From Chlorocebus sabaeus (Eukaryota; Chordata; Mammalia; Primates; Cercopithecidae): DNA of 64,000 bases. The stretch is taken from positions 558,001 to 622,000 of the forward strand of contig NW_027328125.1 of NCBI RefSeq assembly GCF_047675955.1. The letters are read 5' to 3'. The notes under the pieces are model-generated. The model was not told the DNA's origin and ran no database searches. It was given only the letters and a program-made list of their open reading frames with translations. Shown here in pieces: positions 22,216 through 35,420 of this stretch. Numbering within the stretch: the stretch's first letter is position 1; every line of letters begins with the position of its first letter. Both the position numbers and the translations under genes were made by a program.

Positions 22216-24959
22216 TTTCTCAGAAAGCTTCTTTACAGTTTTTAACGGTAGATATTTCCTTTTTCACCTTAACCCTCTAAGGGCTTCCAAATATCACTTT
22301 GCAAATTGCATAAGAACAGTGTTAGCGAAAGGCTTTTTGAGGAGAAAGCAGTAACTGTGAGTTGAATTAACCGAACACAAAGCAGTTTCTCAGGAAGCTT
22401 CTTTCCAGTTTTTAAGGGAAGATTTTCCTTTTTCACCATAACCCTCTATGGGCTTCCAAATATCACTTTTCAAATTCCACAAGAACAGTCTTAGCGAAAG
22501 GCTTCTTGAGGGGAACGCAGTAACTCTGTGAGATGAATTAAGAGAATACAGAGCAGTTTCTCAGAAAGTTTCTCTTCAGTTTTTATCTTAGGATATCTCC
22601 TTTTTCACCATAGCCCTCTGTGGGCTTCGAAATATCACTTTGCAAATTCCACAAGAAGAGTCTTAGGGAAAGGCTTCATGAGGGGAAAGATGTAAGTCTC
22701 TGAGATGAATTAACAGAACACAAAGTAGTTTCTCAGAAATCTTCTTCCAGATTTTAACGGAAGATACTTCCTTTTTCACCATAGCCCCCTATAGGCTTCC
22801 AAATATCACTTTCCAAATTCCACAAGATCAGCCTTAGCTAAAGGTTACTTGAGGAGAGATTTGTAACACTGTGAGATGAATTAACAGAACACAAAGCAGA
22901 TTCTCAGAAAGCTTCTTTCCACTTTTTAACGGAAGATACTTCTTTTTTCACCATAGCCCTCTATGGGCTTCCAAATATCACTTTGCAAATTCCCCAAGAA
23001 CAGTCTTAGCGAAAGACTGCTTGAGGGGAAAGCTGTAACTCTTGAGATGAATTAGCAGAACACAAAGCAGTTTCTCAGAAAGCTTCTTTCCTGTTTTTTA
23101 ACGGAAGTTATTTCCTTTTTCACCGTAGCCCTCTATGGGCTTCCAAATATCACTTTCCAAATTCCAGAAGCACAGTCTTAGCGAAAACTTCTTGAGGAGA
23201 AAGCTGTATCTCTGTGAGATGAATTAACAGAACACAAAGCAGTTTCTCAGAAAGCTTCTTTCCAGTTTTTAACAGAAGATATTTCCTTTTTCATCATATC
23301 CTTCTATGGCTTTACAAATATCACTTTGAAATTCCACAAGAACAGTCTTAGCGAAAGGCTTCTTGTGGAGAAAGCTGTAACCCTGTGAGATGAATTAACA
23401 GAACACAAGGCAGTTTCTCAGAAAGCTTCTTTTCAGTTTTTATCTTAGGATATTTCCTTTTTCACCATAGCCCACTATGGGCTTCCAAATGTCACTTTGC
23501 AAATTCCACAAGAACAGTCTTAGCGAAAGGCTTCTAGAGGGGCAAGCTGTAACTCTGTGAGATGAACTAAGAGAACACAAAGCAGTTTCTCAGAATGCTT
23601 CTTTCCAGTTTTTAACGGAAGATATTTCCTTTTTCACCATAACCCTATATGGGCTTCCAAATATCACTTTGCAAATTCCACAAGAACAGTCTTAGCGAAA
23701 GGCTTCTTGAGAGGAACGCAGTAACTCTGTGAGATGAATTAAAAGAACACAAAGCAATTTCTCAGAAAGGTTCTTTCCAGTTTTTAACGGAAGATCTTTC
23801 CTTTTTCACCATAGCCCTCTATGGGATTCCAAATATCACTTTCAAAATTCCAGAAGAACAGTCTTAGCGAAAGGCTTCTTGAGGGGAAAGCTGTAACTCT
23901 GTGAGATGAATTAACAGAACACAAAGTAGTTTCTCAGAAAGATTCTTTCCAGTTTTTAACGGAAGATATTCCCTTTTTCACCATAGCCCTCTATGGGCTT
24001 CCAATATCACTTTGAAAAATCCACAAGAAGAATCTTAGAGAATGGCTTCTTTCTGGGAAAGCAGTAACTCTGTGAGATGAATTAATAGAACACAGAGCAG
24101 TTTCTCAGAAAGCCTCTTTCAGTTTTTAACAAAAGATATTTCCTTTTTCACCATAGCCCTCTATGGGCTTCCAAATATCACTTTGCAAATTCCACAAGAA
24201 GTGTCTTCGCGAAAGGCTTCTTGAGGGCAAAGCTGTAACACTGTGAGATGAATTAACAGAACACAAAGTAGTTTCTCAGAATGCTTCTTTTCAGTTTTTA
24301 TCTTAGGATATTTCCTTTTTCACCTTAGCCCTCTATGGGCTTGAAAATATCACTATGAAATTTCCACATGAAGAGTCTCAGCGAAAGGATTCTTGAGGTG
24401 AAAGCAGTGACTCTGTGAGATGAATTAACAGAACACAAAGCAGTTTCTCAGAAAGCTTCTTTCCAGTTTTTAAAGGAAGATATTTCCTTTTTCACCGTAG
24501 ACCTCTACGGGCTTCCAAATAACACTTTGCCAATTCCACAAGAAGAGTCTTAGCGAAAGGCATCTTGAAGGGAAGGCTGTAACTCTGTGAGATGAATTAA
24601 CAGGACACAAAGCAGTTTCTCATAAAGCTTCCTTCCAGTTTTTATCGGAAGATATTTCCTTTTACACCGTAGCCCTGTATGGACTTCCAGATATCAATGT
24701 GCAAATTTCACAAGAACAGTCTTAGCGAAAGGCTTCTTGAGGGGAAAGCTGTAACTCTGTGAGATGAATTAACAGAACACAGAGCAGTTTCTCAGAAAGC
24801 TTCTTTCCAGTTTTTAACGGAAGATATTTCCTTTTTCACCATAGCACTCTATGGGCTTCCAGATATCACCTTGAATATTCCACAAGAACAGACTTAGCGA
24901 AAGGCTTCCTGAAGGGAATGCTGTAACACTGTGAGATGAATTAACAGAACACAGAGCAG
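22216..24959 (-). repeat. HOR unit 9, 16-mer, 2744 bp
   Basis: Full order. It carries a22793 in m4 as in unit 8. Its m1 is the gatatttcc/ccttaaccc form. I noticed no private changes. Confidence 0.95.
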
Positions 24960-27360
24960 TTTCTCAGAAAGCTTCTTTACAGTTTTTAACGGTAGATATT
25001 TCCTTTTTCACCTTAACCCTCTAAGGGCTTCCAAATATCACTTTGCAAATTGCATAAGAACAGTGTTAGCGAAAGGCTTTTTGAGGAGAAAGCAGTAACT
25101 GTGAGTTGAATTAACCGAACACAAAGCAGTTTCTCAGGAAGCTTCTTTCCAGTTTTTAAGGGAAGATTTTCCTTTTTCACCATAACCCTCTATGGGCTTC
25201 CAAATATCACTTTTCAAATTCCACAAGAACAGTCTTAGCGAAAGGCTTCTTGAGGGGAATGCAGTAACTCTGTGAGATGAATTAACAGAACACAAAGCAA
25301 TTTCTCAGAAAGATTCTTCCCAGTTTTTATCTTAGGATATTTCCTTTTTCACCATAGCCCTCTATGGGCTTCCAAATATCACTTTGCAAATTCCCCAAGA
25401 ACAGTCTTAGCGAAAGACTGCTTGAGGGGAAAGCTGTAACTCTTGAGATGAATTAGCAGAACAGAAAGCAGTTTCTCAGAAAGCTTCCTTCCTGTTTTTT
25501 AACGGAAGTTATTTCCTTTTTCACCGTAGCCCTCTATGGGCTTCCAAATATCACTTTCCAAATTCCAGAAGCACAGTCTTAGCGAAAACTTCTTGAGGAG
25601 AAAGCTGTATCTCTGTGAGATGAATTAACAGAACACAAAGCAGTTTCTCAGAAAGCTTCTTTCCAGTTTTTAACAGAAGATATTTCCTTTTTCATCATAT
25701 CCTTCTATGGCTTTACAAATATCACTTTGAAATTCCACAAGAACAGTCTTAGCGAAAGGCTTCTTGTGGAGAAAGCTGTAACCCTGTGAGATGAATTAAC
25801 AGAACACAAGGCAGTTTCTCAGAAAGCTTCTTTTCAGTTTTTATCTTAGGATATTTCCTTTTTCACCATAGCCCACTATGGGCTTCCAAATGTCACTTTG
25901 CAAATTCCACAAGAACAGTCTTAGCGAAAGGCTTCTAGAGGGGCAAGCTGTAACTCTGTGAGATGAACTAAGAGAACACAAAGCAGTTTCTCAGAATGCT
26001 TCTTTCCAGTTTTTAACGGAAGATATTTCCTTTTTCACCATAACCCTATATGGGCTTCCAAATATCACTTTGCAAATTCCACAAGAACAGCCTTAGCGAA
26101 AGGCTTCTTGAGAGGAACGCAGTAACTCTGTGAGATGAATTAAAAGAACACAAAGCAATTTCTCAGAAAGGTTCTTTCCAGTTTTTAACGGAAGATCTTT
26201 CCTTTTTCACCATAGCCCTCTATGGGATTCCAAATATCACTTTCAAAATTCCAGAAGAACAGTCTTAGCGAAAGGCTTCTTGAGGGGAAAGCTGTAACTC
26301 TGTGAGATGAATTAACAGAACACAAAGTAGTTTCTCAGAAAGATTCTTTCCAGTTTTTAACGGAAGATATTCCCTTTTTCACCATAGCCCTCTATGGGCT
26401 TCCAATATCACTTTGAAAAATCCACAAGAAGAATCTTAGAGAATGGCTTCTTTCTGGGAAAGCAGTAACTCTGTGAGATGAATTAATAGAACACAGAGCA
26501 GTTTCTCAGAAAGCCTCTTTCAGTTTTTAACAAAAGATATTTCCTTTTTCACCATAGCCCTCTATGGGCTTCCAAATATCACTTTGCAAATTCCACAAGA
26601 AGTGTCTTCGCGAAAGGCTTCTTGAGGGCAAAGCTGTAACACTGTGAGATGAATTAACAGAACACAAAGTAGTTTCTCAGAATGCTTCTTTTCAGTTTTT
26701 ATCTTAGGATATTTCCTTTTTCACCTTAGCCCTCTATGGGCTTGAAAATATCACTATGAAATTTCCACATGAAGAGTCTCAGCGAAAGGATTCTTGAGGT
26801 GAAAGCAGTGACTCTGTGAGATGAATTAACAGAACACAAAGCAGTTTCTCAGAAAGCTTCTTTCCAGTTTTTAAAGGAAGATATTTCCTTTTTCACCGTA
26901 GACCTCTACGGGCTTCCAAATAACACTTTGCCAATTCCACAAGAAGAGTCTTAGCGAAAGGCATCTTGAAGGGAAGGCTGTAACTCTGTGAGATGAATTA
27001 ACAGGACACAAAGCAGTTTCTCATAAAGCTTCCTTCCAGTTTTTATCGGAAGATATTTCCTTTTACACCGTAGCCCTGTATGGACTTCCAGATATCAATG
27101 TGCAAATTTCACAAGAACAGTCTTAGCGAAAGTCTTCTTGAGGGGAAAGCTGTAACTCTGTGAGATGAATTAACAGAACACAGAGCAGTTTCTCAGAAAG
27201 CTTCTTTCCAGTTTTTAACGGAAGATATTTCCTTTTTCACCATAGCACTCTATGGGCTTCCAGATATCACCTTGAATATTCCACAAGAACAGACTTAGCG
27301 AAAGGCTTCCTGAAGGGAATGCTGTAACACTGTGAGATGAATTAACAGAACACAGAGCAG
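24960..27360 (-). repeat. HOR unit 10, 14-mer, 2401 bp
   Basis: Order m1, m2, h, m6-m16. The h tail reads agaacagaaagc and m6 reads cttccttcctg, as in units 1 and 11. It shares c26091 (acagcctta) in the m9 tail with unit 11, so units 10 and 11 are linked by a recent local exchange. Confidence 0.95.
25301..25471 (-). repeat. Novel monomer h in unit 10
   Basis: Same left-half signature (caatttctcagaaagattc, tatcttaggatatttcc) and m5-like right half as the other h copies. The tail just after aattagc carries agaacagaaagc rather than agaacacaaagc. Confidence 0.9.
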
Positions 27361-30104
27361 TTTCTCAGAAAGCTTCTTTACAGTTTTTAACGGTAGATAT
27401 GTCCTTTTTCACCGTAACCCTCTAAGGGCTTCCAAATATCACTTTGCAAATTGCATAAGAACAGTGTTAGCGAAAGGCTTTTTGAGGAGAAAGCAGTAAC
27501 TGTGAGTTGAATTAACCGAACACAAAGCAGTTTCTCAGGAAGCTTCTTTCCAGTTTTTAAGGGAAGATTTTCCTTTTTCACCATAACCCTCTATGGGCTT
27601 CCAAATATCACTTTTCAAATTCCACAAGAACAGTCTTAGCGAAAGGCTTCTTGAGGGGAACGCAGTAACTCTGTGAGATGAATTAAGAGAATACAGAGCA
27701 GTTTCTCAGAAAGTTTCTCTTCAGTTTTTATCTTAGGATATCTCCTTTTTCACCATAGCCCTCTGTGGCCTTCGAAATATCACTTTGCAAATTCCACAAG
27801 AAGAGTCTTAGGGAAAGGCTTCATGAGGGGAAAGATGTAAGTCTCTGAGATGAATTAACAGAACACAAAGTAGTTTCTCAGAAATCTTCTTCCAGATTTT
27901 AACGGAAGATACTTCCTTTTTCACCATAGCCCCCTATGGGCTTCCAAATATCACTTTCCAAATTCCACAAGATCAGCCTTAGCTAAAGGTTACTTGAGGA
28001 GAGATCTGTAACACTGTGAGATGAATTAACAGAACACAAAGCAGATTCTCAGAAAGCTTCTTTCCACTTTTTAACGGAAGATACTTCTTTTTTCACCATA
28101 GCCCTCTATGGGCTTCCAAATATCACTTTGCAAATTCCCCAAGAACAGTCTTAGCGAAAGACTGCTTGAGGGGAAAGCTGTAACTCTTGAGATGAATTAG
28201 CAGAACAGAAAGCAGTTTCTCAGAAAGCTTCCTTCCTGTTTTTTAACGGAAGTTATTTCCTTTTTCACCGTAGCCCTCTATGGGCTTCCAAATATCACTT
28301 TCCAAATTCCAGAAGCACAGTCTTAGCGAAAACTTCTTGAGGAGAAAGCTGTATCTCTGTGAGATGAATTAACAGAACACAAAGCAGTTTCTCAGAAAGC
28401 TTCTTTCCAGTTTTTAACAGAAGATATTTCCTTTTTCATCATATCCTTCTATGGCTTTACAAATATCACTTTGAAATTCCACAAGAACAGTCTTAGCGAA
28501 AGGCTTCTTGTGGAGAAAGCTGTAACCCTGTGAGATGAATTAACAGAACACAAGGCAGTTTCTCAGAAAGCTTCTTTTCAGTTTTTATCTTAGGATATTT
28601 CCTTTTTCACCATAGCCCACTATGGGCTTCCAAATGTCACTTTGCAAATTCCACAAGAACAGTCTTAGCGAAAGGCTTCTAGAGGGGCAAGCTGTAACTC
28701 TGTGAGATGAACTAAGAGAACACAAAGCAGTTTCTCAGAATGCTTCTTTCCAGTTTTTAACGGAAGATATTTCCTTTTTCACCATAACCCTATATGGGCT
28801 TCCAAATATCACTTTGCAAATTCCACAAGAACAGCCTTAGCGAAAGGCTTCTTGAGAGGAACGCAGTAACTCTGTGAGATGAATTAAAAGAACACAAAGC
28901 AATTTCTCAGAAAGGTTCTTTCCAGTTTTTAACGGAAGATCTTTCCTTTTTCACCATAGCCCTCTATGGGATTCCAAATATCACTTTCAAAATTCCAGAA
29001 GAACAGTCTTAGCGAAAGGCTTCTTGAGGGGAAAGCTGTAACTCTGTGAGATGAATTAACAGAACACAAAGTAGTTTCTCAGAAAGATTCTTTCCAGTTT
29101 TTAACGGAAGATATTCCCTTTTTCACCATAGCCCTCTATGGGCTTCCAATATCACTTTGAAAAATCCACAAGAAGAATCTTAGAGAATGGCTTCTTTCTG
29201 GGAAAGCAGTAACTCTGTGAGATGAATTAATAGAGCACAGAGCAGTTTCTCAGAAAGCCTCTTTCAGTTTTTAACAAAAGATATTTCCTTTTTCACCATA
29301 GCCCTCTATGGGCTTCCAAATATCACTTTGCAAATTCCACAAGAAGTGTCTTCGCGAAAGGCTTCTTGAGGGCAAAGCTGTAACACTGTGAGATGAATTA
29401 ACAGAACACAAAGTAGTTTCTCAGAATGCTTCTTTTCAGTTTTTATCTTAGGATATTTCCTTTTTCACCTTAGCCCTCTATGGGCTTGAAAATATCACTA
29501 TGAAATTTCCACATGAAGAGTCTCAGCGAAAGGATTCTTGAGGTGAAAGCAGTGACTCTGTGAGATGAATTAACAGAACACAAAGCAGTTTCTCAGAAAG
29601 CTTCTTTCCAGTTTTTAAAGGAAGATATTTCCTTTTTCACCGTAGACCTCTACGGGCTTCCAAATAACACTTTGCCAATTCCACAAGAAGAGTCTTAGCG
29701 AAAGGCATCTTGAAGGGAAGGCTGTAACTCTGTGAGATGAATTAACAGGACACAAAGCAGTTTCTCATAAAGCTTCCTTCCAGTTTTTATCGGAAGATAT
29801 TTCCTTTTACACCGTAGCCCTGTATGGACTTCCAGATATCAATGTGCAAATTTCACAAGAACAGTCTTAGCGAAAGGCTTCTTGAGGGGAAAGCTGTAAC
29901 TCTGTGAGATGAATTAACAGAACACAGAGCAGTTTCTCAGAAAGCTTCTTTCCAGTTTTTAACGGAAGATATTTCCTTTTTCACCATAGCACTCTATGGG
30001 CTTCCAGATATCACCTTGAATATTCCACAAGAACAGACTTAGCGAAAGGCTTCCTGAAGGGAATGCTGTAACACTGTGAGATGAATTAACAGAACACAGA
30101 GCAG
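27361..30104 (-). repeat. HOR unit 11, 16-mer, 2744 bp
   Basis: Full order. Private bases c27769 (tgtggcctt in m3) and c28006 (gagatctg in the m4 tail). It shares c28835 with unit 10 and g29235 (tagagcac) with the 15-mers. Confidence 0.95.
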
Positions 30105-32676
30105 TTTCTCAGAAAGCTTCTTTACAGTTTTTAACGGTAGATATGTCCTTTTTCACTGTAACCCTCTAAGGGCTTCCAAATATCACTTTGCAAATTGCAT
30201 AAGAACAGTGTTAGCGAAAGGCTTTTTGAGGAGAAAGCAGTAACTGTGAGTTGAATTAACCGAACACAAAGCAGTTTCTCAGGAAGCTTCTTTCCAGTTT
30301 TTAAGGGAAGATTTTCCTTTTTCACCATAACCCTCTATGGGCTTCCAAATATCACTTTTCAAATTCCACAAGAACAGTCTTAGCGAAAGGCTTCTTGAGG
30401 GGAACGCAGTAACTCTGTGAGATGAATTAAGAGAATACAGAGCAGTTTCTCAGAAAGTTTCTCTTCAGTTTTTATCTTAGGATATCTCCTTTTTCACCAT
30501 AGCCCTCTGTGGGCTTCGAAATATCACTTTGCAAATTCCACAAGAAGAGTCTTAGGGAAAGGCTTCATGAGGGGAAAGATGTAAGTCTCTGAGATGAATT
30601 AACAGAACACAAAGTAGTTTCTCAGAAATCTTCTTCCAGATTTTAACGGAAGATACTTCCTTTTTCACCATAGCCCACTATGGGCTTCCAAATATCACTT
30701 TCCAAATTCCACAAGATCAGCCTTAGCTAAAGGTTACTTGAGGAGAGATTTGTAACACTGTGAGATGAATTAACAGAACACAAAGCAGATTCTCAGAAAG
30801 ATTCTTTCCACTTTTTAACGGAAGATACTTCTTTTTTCACCATAGCCCTCTATGGGCTTCCAAATATCACTTTGCAAATTCCCCAAGAACAGTCTTAGCG
30901 AAAGACTGCTTGAGGGGAAAGCTGTAACTCTTGAGATGAATTAGCAGAACACAAAGCAGTTTCTCAGAAAGCTTCTTTCCTGTTTTTTAACGGAAGTTAT
31001 TTCCTTTTTCACCGTAGCCCTCTATGGGCTTCCAAATATCACTTTCCAAATTCCAGAAGCACAGTCTTAGCGAAAACTTCTTGAGGAGAAAGCTGTATCT
31101 CTGTGAGATGAATTAACAGAACACAAAGCAGTTTCTCAGAAAGCTTCTTTCCAGTTTTTAACAGAAGATATTTCCTTTTTCATCATATCCTTCTATGGCT
31201 TTACAAATATCACTTTGAAATTCCACAAGAACAGTCTTAGCGAAAGGCTTCTTGTGGAGAAAGCTGTAACCCTGTGAGATGAATTAACAGAACACAAGGC
31301 AGTTTCTCAGAAAGCTTCTTTTCAGTTTTTATCTTAGGATATTTCCTTTTTCACCATAGCCCACTATGGGCTTCCAAATGTCACTTTGCAAATTCCACAA
31401 GAACAGTCTTAGCGAAAGGCTTCTAGAGGGGCAAGCTGTAACTCTGTGAGATGAACTAAGAGAACACAAAGCAGTTTCTCAGAATGCTTCTTTCCAGTTT
31501 TTAACGGAAGATATTTCCTTTTTCACCATAACCCTATATGGGCTTCCAAATATCACTTTGCAAATTCCACAGGAACAGTCTTAGCGAAAGGCTTCTTGAG
31601 AGGAACGCAGTAACTCTGTGAGATGAATTAAAAGAACACAAAGCAATTTCTCAGAAAGGTTCTTTCCAGTTTTTAACGGAAGATCTTTCCTTTTTCACCA
31701 TAGCCCTCTATGGGCTTCCAATATCACTTTGAAAAATCCACAAGAAGAATCTTAGAGAATGGCTTCTTTCTGGGAAAGCAGTAACTCTGTGAGATGAATT
31801 AATAGAGCACAGAGCAGTTTCTCAGAAAGCCTCTTTCAGTTTTTAACAAAAGATATTTCCTTTTTCACCATAGCCCTCTATGGGCTTCCAAATATCACTT
31901 TGCAAATTCCACAAGAAGTGTCTTCGCGAAAGGCTTCTTGAGGGCAAAGCTGTAACACTGTGAGATGAATTAACAGAACACAAAGTAGTTTCTCAGAATG
32001 CTTCTTTTCAGTTTTTATCTTAGGATATTTCCTTTTTCACCTTAGCCCTCTATGGGCTTGAAAATATCACTATGAAATTTCCACATGAAGAGTCTCAGCG
32101 AAAGGATTCTTGAGGTGAAAGCAGTGACTCTGTGAGATGAATTAACAGAACACAAAGCAGTTTCTCAGAAAGCTTCTTTCCAGTTTTTAAAGGAAGATAT
32201 TTCCTTTTTCACCGTAGACCTCTACGGGCTTCCAAATAACACTTTGCCAATTCCACAAGAAGAGTCTTAGCGAAAGGCATCTTGAAGGGAAGGCTGTAAC
32301 TCTGTGAGATGAATTAACAGGACACAAAGCAGTTTCTCATAAAGCTTCCTTCCAGTTTTTATCGGAAGATATTTCCTTTTACACCGTAGCCCTGTATGGA
32401 CTTCCAGATATCAATGTGCAAATTTCACAAGAACAGTCTTAGCGAAAGGCTTCTTGAGGGGAAAGCTGTAACTCTGTGAGATGAATTAACAGAACACAGA
32501 GCAGTTTCTCAGAAAGCTTCTTTCCAGTTTTTAACGGAAGATATTTCCTTTTTCACCATAGCACTCTATGGGCTTCCAGATATCACCTTGAATATTCCAC
32601 AAGAACAGACTTAGCGAAAGGCTTCCTGAAGGGAATGCTGTAACACTGTGAGATGAATTAACAGAACACAGAGCAG
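30105..32676 (-). repeat. HOR unit 12, 15-mer, 2572 bp (m11 deleted)
   Basis: Second copy of the 15-mer. It has the same deletion junction as unit 2 and the same diagnostic bases at a constant offset of 26,582 bp: a30677, g31572 and g31807. Its m1 has ttcactgta, unlike unit 2, so the m1 end has been exchanged. Confidence 0.95.
31689..31714. other. Deletion junction of 15-mer unit 12
   Basis: Identical to the junction at 5107-5132: m10 type on the left, m11 type on the right, joined within the 26-bp tract shared by both monomers. Confidence 0.9.
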
Positions 32677-35420
32677 TTTCTCAGAAAGCTTCTTTACAGT
32701 TTTTAACGGTAGATATGTCCTTTTTCACTGTAACCCTCTAAGGGCTTCCAAATATCACTTTGCAAATTGCATAAGAACAGTGTTAGCGAAAGGCTTTTTG
32801 AGGAGAAAGCAGTAACTGTGAGTTGAATTAACCGAACACAAAGCAGTTTCTCAGGAAGCTTCTTTCCAGTTTTTAAGGGAAGATTTTCCTTTTTCACCAT
32901 AACCCTCTATGGGCTTCCAAATATCACTTTTCAAATTCCACAAGAACAGTCTTAGCGAAAGGCTTCTTGAGGGGAACGCAGTAACTCTGTGAGATGAATT
33001 AAGAGAATACAGAGCAGTTTCTCAGAAAGTTTCTCTTCAGTTTTTATCTTAGGATATCTCCTTTTTCACCATAGCCCTCTGTGGGCTTCGAAATATCACT
33101 TTGCAAATTCCACAAGAAGAGTCTTAGGGAAAGGCTTCATGAGGGGAAAGATGTAAGTCTCTGAGATGAATTAACAGAACACAAAGTAGTTTCTCAGAAA
33201 TCTTCTTCCAGATTTTAACGGAAGATACTTCCTTTTTCACCATAGCCCCCTATGGGCTTCCAAATATCACTTTCCAAATTCCACAAGATCAGCCTTAGCT
33301 AAAGGTTACTTGAGGAGAGATTTGTAACACTGTGAGATGAATTAACAGAACACAAAGCAGATTCTCAGAAAGATTCTTTCCACTTTTAAACGGAAGATAC
33401 TTCTTTTTTCACCATAGCCCTCTATGGGCTTCCAAATATCACTTTGCAAATTCCCCAAGAACAGTCTTAGCGAAAGACTGCTTGAGGGGAAAGCTGTAAC
33501 TCTTGAGATGAATTAGCAGAACACAAAGCAGTTTCTCAGAAAGCTTCTTTCCTGTTTTTTAACGGAAGTTATTTCCTTTTTCACCGTAGCCCTCTATGGG
33601 CTTCCAAATATCACTTTCCAAATTCCAGAAGCACAGTCTTAGCGAAAACTTCTTGAGGAGAAAGCTGTATCTCTGTGAGATGAATTAACAGAACACAAAG
33701 CAGTTTCTCAGAAAGCTTCTTTCCAGTTTTTAACAGAAGATATTTCCTTTTTCATCATATCCTTCTATGGCTTTACAAATATCACTTTGAAATTCCACAA
33801 GAACAGTCTTAGCGAAAGGCTTCTTGTGGAGAAAGCTGTAACCCTGTGAGATGAATTAACAGAACACAAGGCAGTTTCTCAGAAAGCTTCTTTTCAGTTT
33901 TTATCTTAGGATATTTCCTTTTTCACCATAGCCCACTATGGGCTTCCAAATGTCACTTTGCAAATTCCACAAGAACAGTCTTAGCGAAAGGCTTCTAGAG
34001 GGGCAAGCTGTAACTCTGTGAGATGAACTAAGAGAACACAAAGCAGTTTCTCAGAATGCTTCTTTCCAGTTTTTAACGGAAGATATTTCCTTTTTCACCA
34101 TAACCCTATATGGGCTTCCAAATATCACTTTGCAAATTCCACAAGAACAGTCTTAGCGAAAGGCTTCTTGAGAGGAACGCAGTAACTCTGTGAGATGAAT
34201 TAAAAGAACACAAAGCAATTTCTCAGAAAGGTTCTTTCCAGTTTTTAACGGAAGATCTTTCCTTTTTCACCATAGCCCTCTATGGGATTCCAAATATCAC
34301 TTTCAAAATTCCAGAAGAACAGTCTTAGCGAAAGGCTTCTTGAGGGGAAAGCTGTAACTCTGTGAGATGAATTAACAGAACACAAAGTAGTTTCTCAGAA
34401 AGATTCTTTCCAGTTTTTAACGGAAGATATTCCCTTTTTCACCATAGCCCTCTATGGGCTTCCAATATCACTTTGAAAAATCCACAAGAAGAATCTTAGA
34501 GAATGGCTTCTTTCTGGGAAAGCAGTAACTCTGTGAGATGAATTAATAGAACACAGAGCAGTTTCTCAGAAAGCCTCTTTCAGTTTTTAACAAAAGATAT
34601 TTCCTTTTTCACCATAGCCCTCTATGGGCTTCCAAATATCACTTTGCAAATTCCACAAGAAGTGTCTTCGCGAAAGGCTTCTTGAGGGCAAAGCTGTAAC
34701 ACTGTGAGATGAATTAACAGAACACAAAGTAGTTTCTCAGAATGCTTCTTTTCAGTTTTTATCTTAGGATATTTCCTTTTTCACCTTAGCCCTCTATGGG
34801 CTTGAAAATATCACTATGAAATTTCCACATGAAGAGTCTCAGCGAAAGGATTCTTGAGGTGAAAGCAGTGACTCTGTGAGATGAATTAACAGAACACAAA
34901 GCAGTTTCTCAGAAAGCTTCTTTCCAGTTTTTAAAGGAAGATATTTCCTTTTTCACCGTAGACCTCTACGGGCTTCCAAATAACACTTTGCCAATTCCAC
35001 AAGAAGAGTCTTAGCGAAAGGCATCTTGAAGGGAAGGCTGTAACTCTGTGAGATGAATTAACAGGACACAAAGCAGTTTCTCATAAAGCTTCCTTCCAGT
35101 TTTTATCGGAAGATATTTCCTTTTACACCGTAGCCCTGTATGGACTTCCAGATATCAATGTGCAAATTTCACAAGAACAGTCTTAGCGAAAGGCTTCTTG
35201 AGGGGAAAGCTGTAACTCTGTGAGATGAATTAACAGAACACAGAGCAGTTTCTCAGAAAGCTTCTTTCCAGTTTTTAACGGAAGATATTTCCTTTTTCAC
35301 CATAGCACTCTATGGGCTTCCAGATATCACCTTGAATATTCCACAAGAACAGACTTAGCGAAAGGCTTCCTGAAGGGAATGCTGTAACACTGTGAGATGA
35401 ATTAACAGAACACAGAGCAG
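32677..35420 (-). repeat. HOR unit 13, 16-mer, 2744 bp
   Basis: Full order. Its m1 has ttcactgta as in units 3 and 12; its m5 has aaagattc and ttttaaacgg as in units 6 and 7. It is a mosaic of variants otherwise seen in separate unit families. Confidence 0.95.
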
